Positions 56,197-64,000 of a stretch of 64,000 bases of DNA are shown here, piece by piece. The notes under the pieces are model-generated. The model saw only the letters and a program-made list of their open reading frames with translations. It was not told the DNA's origin and ran no database searches. Numbering within the stretch: the first letter of the stretch is position 1; each line of letters starts with the position of its first letter. Made by a program: the position numbers and the translations under genes. The DNA is from Bacteroidaceae bacterium (lineage in GTDB: Bacteria; Bacteroidota; Bacteroidia; Bacteroidales; Bacteroidaceae): positions 34,539 to 98,538 of the forward strand of contig JAKSJD010000008.1 in assembly GCA_024398435.1 (NCBI GenBank), in the 5' to 3' direction.

Positions 56197-57417
56197 GTGA
56201 AAAGACTATTCACATATATGCCGACATTGCTGATCACGATCTTTCTGATGTGGTCCGCCAGTTTGTCTGCACAGGAAAGCGAATCAGCGGAAGAAGATTC
56301 TTTGATGTCGGTGCCTGAGGCGAAAGATTCCCTTCAGGTATCTCTGATTACCTGTTCTCCTGGTACCGACATATATGCAATGTATGGCCATACAGCCATT
56401 CGTGTGGTTAATTTCCCCACACATCTTGACCTCGTCTTCAATTACGGCATGTTCAACTACAATGCCGACAGCTTTGTCTTTAAGTTCCTTGAGGGTAAGA
56501 CCGACTATATCCTTGGAGTGGAACCCGGTCAGGGATTCTTCCAGAGATATGGAGATAAGGGTAATGAAGTGGTGGAACAAATACTTAATCTCACACAGGA
56601 GGAGTGTCGCATTGTGTTTGATAAGTTGATGGAGAATGCCGCTCCTGAAAATAGGATGTACAGATATAACTGGCTGTACAACAATTGTACGACTCGTGCC
56701 CGCGATGTTCTCGAAAGTGCCATCAATGGTGATATAGAGTACACAACCAGTCAGAAACCACTTACGGTGCGTCAGATACTCCATCGTTTCACATGCATGA
56801 ACAGTTGGATAGAGTTTGGGGCTGATCTTATTCTTGGAGCTGAAATCGACACGCTTGTCAGTTCACGCATCCAAATGTTTATACCTTCAGTCTATGAGAA
56901 CGAGGCCGACAGTGCCTTTATCGTGAAGGCTGGAGGAATGAGGATTCCGTTGGTGGCAGACAAGCAGACCGTACTCGAATCAAAGAATGAATTGGAAGCA
57001 GATACAAGTCATTCGCCTTTCATTTGTTTCCTCATCATCCTGATAGCGGTAATAGTCATCAGTATATATGAGATAAAGAGAAGCAAGACATATAAGTGGA
57101 TTGATGTGTCGCTTAGTATCCTACAGGGACTGGTAGGCACGTTGGTTGCTTTCCTGTTCTTCTTGTCCGTGCATGCAGGCGTCGATTCCAATGTCCTTGT
57201 GATATTGCTCAATCCGCTCGCATTTGTATGGATTTATTTCTATACGGTACGTCGGCCGAAAGTTCCGGCATACGCCACATTGGCAGAACTTCTGCTGCTT
57301 GTGCTGACACTTTGCGTGATACCACAACATATCCATGGTGCCGTCATTCCGTTGGCATTGATTTTGATGGTAAGAGCTGTAGTGAACTTAGTGATTGCTA
57401 AAAAGCAAATCGTTTAG
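56197..57417 (+). CDS. DUF4105 membrane protein, putative cysteine-His hydrolase
   Basis: 406 residues beginning with GTG; signal peptide (FTYMPTLLITIFLMWSASLSAQ). The DUF4105 domain (about 45-190) contains YGHTAIRVVN and YNWLYNNCTTRARD, a His and a Cys in the arrangement of Lnb/NlpC-like papain folds, so hydrolase activity is possible. About four membrane helices follow in the C-terminal half (LIILIAVIVISIYEI, LQGLVGTLVAFLFFLS). Known DUF4105 proteins sit in the bacterial envelope. Third gene of the run before secA. Confidence 0.85.
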   Translation: MKRLFTYMPTLLITIFLMWSASLSAQESESAEEDSLMSVPEAKDSLQVSLITCSPGTDIYAMYGHTAIRVVNFPTHLDLVFNYGMFNYNADSFVFKFLEGKTDYILGVEPGQGFFQRYGDKGNEVVEQILNLTQEECRIVFDKLMENAAPENRMYRYNWLYNNCTTRARDVLESAINGDIEYTTSQKPLTVRQILHRFTCMNSWIEFGADLILGAEIDTLVSSRIQMFIPSVYENEADSAFIVKAGGMRIPLVADKQTVLESKNELEADTSHSPFICFLIILIAVIVISIYEIKRSKTYKWIDVSLSILQGLVGTLVAFLFFLSVHAGVDSNVLVILLNPLAFVWIYFYTVRRPKVPAYATLAELLLLVLTLCVIPQHIHGAVIPLALILMVRAVVNLVIAKKQIV

Positions 57418-57475
57418 AGTCATTAGGTACACACACATAATTATATATGTAAAATAATAAAAACAATAATAGAAT

Positions 57476-60787
<3,312 letters not shown>

Positions 60788-60842
60788 TATCATAGTCATT
60801 CATCACATAATGAATCGACTGATTTACTTTATTTTTCAATGG

Positions 60843-60873
60843 AGAGCCATGCAGTGATGCATTGGCTCTTTTT
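60843..60873 (+). terminator. secA terminator
   Basis: AGAGCCA-TGCA / TGCA-TGGCTCT with a short loop, followed by TTTTT. It starts 55 bp after the secA stop. Confidence 0.85.
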
Positions 60874-61144
60874 GTTTGGAACTGACGTACATATTGACAC
60901 TAACTCATCGACTATGATTTTCTCTCCATAAATTATCATTAATTATTCGATTGACTTCGTCTTATTCCTCCTTGCACGGCATAACTCAAACAAGTTTGGC
61001 TCTGCTCATGCTTCGTTCGTCATTTGACAGCCCAGAGTCTTCTGCTCATTCCCATTTCCTTGCAAGCAAGCTCGCAGATAAATGGTCAGAGCAAATCCTC
61101 TAAGTCTTGTGCCAAGCCTTCTACTTGGCTGACAATATTAGAAG

Positions 61145-61175
61145 CAAATTACCATCCGGATGGAATTTGTTTTTA
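61145..61175 (+). terminator. Terminator-like palindromic hairpin in the gene-poor region
   Basis: CAAATT-a-CCATCC / GGATGG-AATTTG with a single bulge and a TTTTT tail; its centre is the 12-bp palindrome CCATCCGGATGG (61152-61163). No annotated gene lies upstream for it to terminate, which hints at an unrecognised transcript. Confidence 0.5.
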
Positions 61176-61189
61176 ATTTACGAATAATT

Positions 61190-61300
61190 TTGAGCGCAAG
61201 GCCGATTAGGCCGACTTGGAAGATGGGGAGCCTTTCTATGGGAACTCGTTCGCAATAGAAAGGAATCACATCTTCAAAGAAAGCGAAGCGATGCGCTCAA
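61190..61300. other. Nested inverted-repeat element, candidate structured RNA
   Basis: A closing 9-bp stem TTGAGCGCA (61190-61198) / TGCGCTCAA (61292-61300) encloses a GGCC-gatta-GGCC hairpin (61200-61212) and a stem GAAGATG (61219-61225) / CATCTTC (61269-61275), which in turn holds CCTTTCTAT (61231-61239) / ATAGAAAGG (61255-61263). All four helices are perfect in sequence. It is not a tRNA, tmRNA, SRP RNA or RNase P RNA that I recognise. Confidence 0.5.
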
Positions 61301-61425
61301 CGATAATTAGCGGAGGGAGAAGAAATCCTTTGGTGTCATTATGTTAGTCACTACCTTTTGTTTTGTATCTTGTGTTCCGTTTGCAATGGGGGGGTGCCTT
61401 GCAATAAACTATATAAGAAACCTAC

Positions 61426-61535
61426 CAATTAGTTATAATGTTTGGGGTAATTTATTATAAGACATGAGGCAATTCCTTATAATGTTTGGTCCCTTTTCTT
61501 ATAATGTTTTACCCAATTCCTTATAATGTTTTTTT
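61426..61535. repeat. 22-bp tandem array D, five units
   Basis: Units start at 61426, 61448, 61470, 61492 and 61514, exactly 22 bp apart. Four share the core CTTATAATGTTT or GTTATAATGTTT; unit 2 is diverged (TTATTATAAGACATG). The sequence resembles array A in the words AATT and GTTTGGT. Confidence 0.9.
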
Positions 61536-61740
61536 CATTGCAACAATAAGTATGGAACAAAGATGAAACGAAGCGCGCTTCGTGACCTCTCGAAGCGCGG
61601 AGTTTTGCCCTTTGAAGCTATGCTTCGTGAGACTTTTAACCGCGGTGTATTTTGTGTTCCGTGTTGCAAAAATAGTTTTTTGTGATTTTTGCCGTTTCCT
61701 TCAGTTTTGGCTGTAACATATTGACTAACAACTTGTTACT

Positions 61741-61800
61741 GGCTGAAGGAGAAGCAAAAAACCTTCATTTTCCTTCAGTTTCCTTCAGCTTCTTTCAGCC
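61741..61800. repeat. Stem-loop built from CTGAAGGAAA-type words, copy 1
   Basis: Arms GGCTGAAGGAGAAGC and GCTTCTTTCAGCC; the loop contains CCTTCATTTTCCTTCAG and another TTTCCTTCAG. Opposite in orientation to the words in copy 2 (61932-61981). Confidence 0.7.
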
Positions 61801-61931
61801 ACAAAGCCTTTTTTATACCCCAAAAAGTTGAATAGCAACACTGTTTTTCCAGAAATTCGTTGATTTTTTTCATACAAACTCAAATTATGGTTGACTTATT
61901 CATGGAATAAAAAATTGCCAATAAGTCGAAA

Positions 61932-61981
61932 GGCTGAAGGAAAATGAAGGAAACTGAAGGAAAATCGACCTACCTTCAGCC
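61932..61981. repeat. Stem-loop built from CTGAAGGAAA-type words, copy 2
   Basis: Perfect arms GGCTGAAGG and CCTTCAGCC around a loop with GAAGGAAACTGAAGG. Single copies of the word lie nearby at about 61697 and 62014. Confidence 0.7.
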
Positions 61982-62192
61982 TTTATTCCATTGATAATCA
62001 CTTGTTTATCTCCAAAAACTGAAGGAACGACCTTTTGACAACAATTTCTTTTCTTTTCAACTATATTCAGGGAAAGATACGGGGGCAGGAGGGGGTCTTC
62101 CCCTTCAATATAAATGGGCATCGTTGCAACATAGAGTATGCATTTTGAGATTTTTAGGGTTTGATGTCACATCATAATACATCAAAAAATCA

Positions 62193-62276
62193 CGATTTGA
62201 CATCCGTCGAACCTCGCAAAAATGCTCGATTTCATCGGGGTTTTGAGGCCATTGTTTACTTTCTGTTTACTTTTTC
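62193..62276 (+). repeat. 84-bp promoter-upstream repeat, copy 1
   Basis: 82 of 84 bases match 63189-63272. It contains CGTCGAACCTCGC, a possible weak stem (CCTCgcAAAA / TTTTgaGG) and the doubled TTTACTTT words. It ends 11 bp before the -33 box of the gene at 62341. Confidence 0.9.
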
Positions 62277-62287
62277 TCCTCGAAATA

Positions 62288-62319
62288 TTTGGTGAATTAT
62301 TTTTCTTTGCATATATTTG
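62288..62319 (+). promoter_or_regulatory. Promoter of the small lipoprotein gene
   Basis: TTTG at 62288-62291 and TATATTTG at 62312-62319, spaced by 20 bp. The ATG at 62341 is 21 bp further on. Confidence 0.75.
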
Positions 62320-62340
62320 TCGTCTCAAACAAATGAAAGT

Positions 62341-62628
62341 ATGCAAAAAACGATCTACATATTGCTGTTGTCAGTACTAACTGCAATGGCCGGTTGCGAA
62401 CGAAACTCAACGGAAAAGATGCTGTCAACTGATGAGAGCATTTTATCCGTATCACTTCCATTACATCCAACTAGGATGGCGATTATAGGAAGTAAGATAT
62501 ACAAGAGTCGTTTCATATATTTCTTTATCTTTTTGGTTGCAAAGATACTAAAAAAACGATTTTTTTACGCTGTTTTTATCATAAAAACTGAAATTGTCCA
62601 CCTCCAAAAAACGTTTTTGTTTATATAA
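62341..62628 (+). CDS. Small putative lipoprotein, possibly truncated
   Basis: 95 residues from the ATG at 62341. The N terminus is a good lipoprotein signal (MQKTIYILLLSVLTAMAGC). After about 45 residues the composition becomes hydrophobic and Lys/Phe-rich (IYFFIFLVAKILKKRFFYAVF), reading like AT-rich non-coding DNA, so the gene may be a remnant that lost its true end. It has a canonical promoter and an 84-bp upstream repeat shared with the peptide gene at 63343. No family recognised. Confidence 0.4.
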   Translation: MQKTIYILLLSVLTAMAGCERNSTEKMLSTDESILSVSLPLHPTRMAIIGSKIYKSRFIYFFIFLVAKILKKRFFYAVFIIKTEIVHLQKTFLFI

Positions 62629-62691
62629 ATAAACAAAACCCTTTTGCAAATTGTCCACCCCATTTATGCTGTTCAATTGAAAAAACATTCG

Positions 62692-62699
62692 TAACTTTG
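62692..62699 (+). promoter_or_regulatory. -7 box of the DUF3244-like gene
   Basis: TAACTTTG followed by CAGCC, 38 bp before the ATG at 62738. A 9-bp inverted repeat TTTTGTTTA / TAAACAAAA (62615-62638) and a 12-bp direct repeat AAATTGTCCACC lie upstream. Confidence 0.65.
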
Positions 62700-62737
62700 C
62701 AGCCGAAAACATTATATAAACAAAAAATCATATTTAT

Positions 62738-63118
62738 ATGAAGACAAAAGTTTTATTTTTACTATTTGCAATGAGCAGTGTTGCATTAAATTGTTTTGCT
62801 CAGGATGTTCCGCAACCAAACAATGAGCCAGATGGAATCTTTGGCGGTTTAACCGGAGACGGTGGTATTAAATCAGGCAGTGTATCAGCTTCGGCCTATA
62901 TCTGTCAGCAAGTAATTACCATCTATATTGATTGGTATGCAGGCTATGCAGATATCTATGTGGAAGATGAAGACGGCAATGAAGTGGCAGACGACACAAT
63001 CTACGTGAGTGGTCATGCATCCACACAGCTCAATGTCTCCACCCTCCCATCGGGTACATACACATTATATGTTAAATTAAGAGATGGTTCCATATTCAGT
63101 GGTTCATTTCAGATATAA
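62738..63118 (+). CDS. Small secreted DUF3244-like protein
   Basis: 126 residues with a signal peptide (MKTKVLFLLFAMSSVALNCFAQ). The mature part is a small beta-sandwich: strand pattern VITIYIDWYAGYADIYVEDEDGNEV, TIYVSGHASTQLNVSTLPSGTYTLYVKLRDGSIFSGSFQI, matching the DUF3244 / T9SS-tail-like fold with its PSGTYTLYV turn. Such stand-alone domains are common secreted proteins of Prevotella and Bacteroides without known function. It has its own promoter. Confidence 0.8.
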   Translation: MKTKVLFLLFAMSSVALNCFAQDVPQPNNEPDGIFGGLTGDGGIKSGSVSASAYICQQVITIYIDWYAGYADIYVEDEDGNEVADDTIYVSGHASTQLNVSTLPSGTYTLYVKLRDGSIFSGSFQI

Positions 63119-63188
63119 TCGGTACTAAAGGTATCAAAAAAGCGCGGTTTGCCTTCGTCGAACCTCGCCATGAAAGTGCAAAAAAGCG

Positions 63189-63272
63189 CGATTTGACATC
63201 CGTCGAACCTCGCAAAAATGCTCGGTTTCATCGGGGTTTTGAGGCCATTGTTTACTTTTTGTTTACTTTTTC
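63189..63272 (+). repeat. 84-bp promoter-upstream repeat, copy 2
   Basis: Two mismatches in 84 bases against 62193-62276. A shorter extra copy of its first quarter precedes it at 63145-63168 (CGTCGAACCTCGC shared), so the unit is partly tandem here. Confidence 0.9.
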
Positions 63273-63283
63273 CATTCAAATAA

Positions 63284-63315
63284 TTTGGTTGGTATTGATA
63301 ATAATCATATCTTTG
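63284..63315 (+). promoter_or_regulatory. Promoter of the 32-residue peptide gene
   Basis: TTTG at 63284-63287 and TATCTTTG at 63308-63315, spaced by 20 bp and 11 bp after the 84-bp repeat, the same geometry as upstream of 62341. Confidence 0.8.
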
Positions 63316-63342
63316 CCACCGAAAATTAAAACTTTTCCGCTT

Positions 63343-63441
63343 ATGAAGAAGAGTACAAAAACAATCATGTTGGGAGGAGGCGGTTCAGATACCTGTCCCT
63401 TGACCCTCACAGAACTTAAGTCCATTAATGTTCCATTGTAA
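63343..63441 (+). CDS. 32-residue peptide with Gly4 motif
   Basis: MKKSTKTIMLGGGG followed by SDTCPLTLTELKSINVPL. The frame is open further upstream to 63193, but that region contains the 84-bp repeat and the promoter, so the ATG at 63343 is the start. The basic N terminus, glycine run and single Cys in a small C-terminal part give it the look of a precursor or signalling peptide, but no modifying enzyme is adjacent. It is followed after 58 bp by a secreted protein gene, probably in the same transcript. Confidence 0.5.
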   Translation: MKKSTKTIMLGGGGSDTCPLTLTELKSINVPL

Positions 63442-63499
63442 ATTATCCATAATTTGAAATATAAATAATTTTATTTAACCAATTAAAAACATAAACGAT

Positions 63500-63952
63500 A
63501 TGAAGAAAAAAATTTTAACATTTATGGCATTTGCATTCTGCCTGAGTGTATTTTCTCAAAATGTAAATTTGTCTAAACTCGATTCAATAGGCAAAGCTGA
63601 ATATCTAACGAAAAAAGCTTTGGAAGTAGCTTCATACTTCTGCCCTAAAGTATACAAAGAATATGGTACTCCAGACATATCTGATGCTATAGAATATAGA
63701 AGCACACGCCCTGAAGACCAAGCAAATGTTGGAAGAAAATTTTACAAAGTATGTTTCAAGAGGAATCACAAGAATGAAATATTGGATTGGCGATATATGT
63801 CCAAAATATGGATTTGGGAGGATAATGGCGAGCCATTGGGTGTGTATTATGGTGATGGAATGGGACGTGGCTTTGAATTTCACCCATACGACCAATGGAT
63901 AAAAGAGGGTGTCGAAGAAAAAGACCAAATGCCAACATATCCTAAAAACTAA
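63500..63952 (+). CDS. Small secreted protein of unknown family
   Basis: 150 residues with signal peptide (MKKKILTFMAFAFCLSVFSQ). The mature part contains two cysteines and aromatic-rich strands (KFYKVCFKRNHKNEILDWRYMSKIWIWEDNGEPLGVYYGDG), which suggests a compact alpha+beta fold. I do not recognise it. It lies 58 bp behind the peptide gene and 14 bp before the next start codon at 63967. Confidence 0.75.
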   Translation: MKKKILTFMAFAFCLSVFSQNVNLSKLDSIGKAEYLTKKALEVASYFCPKVYKEYGTPDISDAIEYRSTRPEDQANVGRKFYKVCFKRNHKNEILDWRYMSKIWIWEDNGEPLGVYYGDGMGRGFEFHPYDQWIKEGVEEKDQMPTYPKN

Positions 63953-63966
63953 AAACAAATAATTAT

Positions 63967-64000
63967 ATGAAATACATATTATCATTACTAGCAATTTGGG
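63967..64000 (+). CDS. Start of a further secreted protein, cut by the window end
   Basis: ATG followed by MKYILSLLAIW, the beginning of a signal peptide, 14 bp after the previous stop. Only eleven codons are visible. Confidence 0.55.
   Translation, partial: MKYILSLLAIW

Larger units (their letters stand above)
60874..62340. other. 1.47-kb region without a convincing gene
   Basis: Rich in inverted and direct repeats. In order it holds a T-tailed palindromic hairpin (61145-61175), a nested inverted-repeat element (61190-61300), a 22-bp tandem array (61426-61535), a 14-bp palindrome (61569-61582), two stem-loops made of CTGAAGGAAA words (61741-61800, 61932-61981), the first copy of an 84-bp repeat (62193-62276) and a promoter (62288-62319). 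A minus-strand open frame at 61900-62121 has no family resemblance. Confidence 0.75.

Noticed and set aside
61900-62121. 73-residue minus-strand open frame in the gene-poor region
   Set aside because: Overlaps the CTGAAGGAAA stem-loop, no signal peptide, promoter or family resemblance.
63193-63342. Upstream extension of the 32-residue peptide frame
   Set aside because: The extension reads through the 84-bp repeat and the promoter, which cannot be coding for this transcript.

Overview
The window looks like a chromosome segment from a member of the Bacteroidales, most probably Prevotella or a close relative. Evidence: many upstream regions carry the Bacteroidetes -7 box TAnnTTTG, in several cases with a TTTG -33 box 19-21 bp away; there are C-terminal tails resembling type IX secretion signals; families largely confined to Bacteroidetes are common (DUF5689, DUF6359, DUF5686, DUF4837, DUF4105, DUF3244-like); and there is a type III glutamine synthetase, a bifunctional HisB and a sodium-pumping methylmalonyl-CoA decarboxylase. 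I saw no tRNA, rRNA, complete insertion sequence or CRISPR array.

Layout. 1-4332 (+): 3' part of rpoD, then a tight run of a secreted protein, a clostripain-like lipoprotein protease, an HPr-kinase-like protein, an S24/S26-type serine peptidase and a PqqD-like protein. The last three families recur in RiPP (modified peptide) biosynthesis. 4414-17483: a small outer-membrane barrel, then a minus-strand operon (TonB-dependent receptor, DUF5689 lipoprotein, OB-fold lipoprotein) facing plus-strand genes for a secreted endonuclease/exonuclease/phosphatase, a dockerin-tailed OB/DUF6359 protein and endonuclease I. I read this as a probable extracellular nucleic-acid acquisition locus. 17575-27155: MATE transporter, large secreted GH2 beta-galactosidase, EamA transporter, and a long ORF joining a MATE transporter to a PAP2 phosphatase with a barrel-like tail.

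27656-32435: histidine genes hisG, hisD, hisC, hisB with a small membrane protein inserted after hisG. 32624-37116: methylmalonyl-CoA epimerase and decarboxylase operon (succinate to propionate, Na+ export) in which the biotin carrier has two biotinyl domains. 37252-45003: glnN, a carboxylesterase, glyA, rlmN and a DUF4837 lipoprotein. 45013-52016: pdxA, then a probable inositol-lipid cluster (flippase-like membrane protein, nucleotidyltransferase, ATP-grasp/CDP-alcohol phosphotransferase fusion, HAD phosphatase, inositol-phosphate synthase). 52173-60787: DUF5686, TPR and DUF4105 envelope proteins and secA.

60788-64000 is gene-poor: a 1.5-kb stretch with a multi-stem inverted-repeat element, a 22-bp tandem array and CTGAAGGAAA stem-loops, followed by small secreted proteins. 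Two of these small genes sit behind an 84-bp repeat placed at exactly the same distance from a canonical promoter. Across the window, four intergenic arrays of unlike sequence share a 22-bp period; this is the most unexplained pattern I found.
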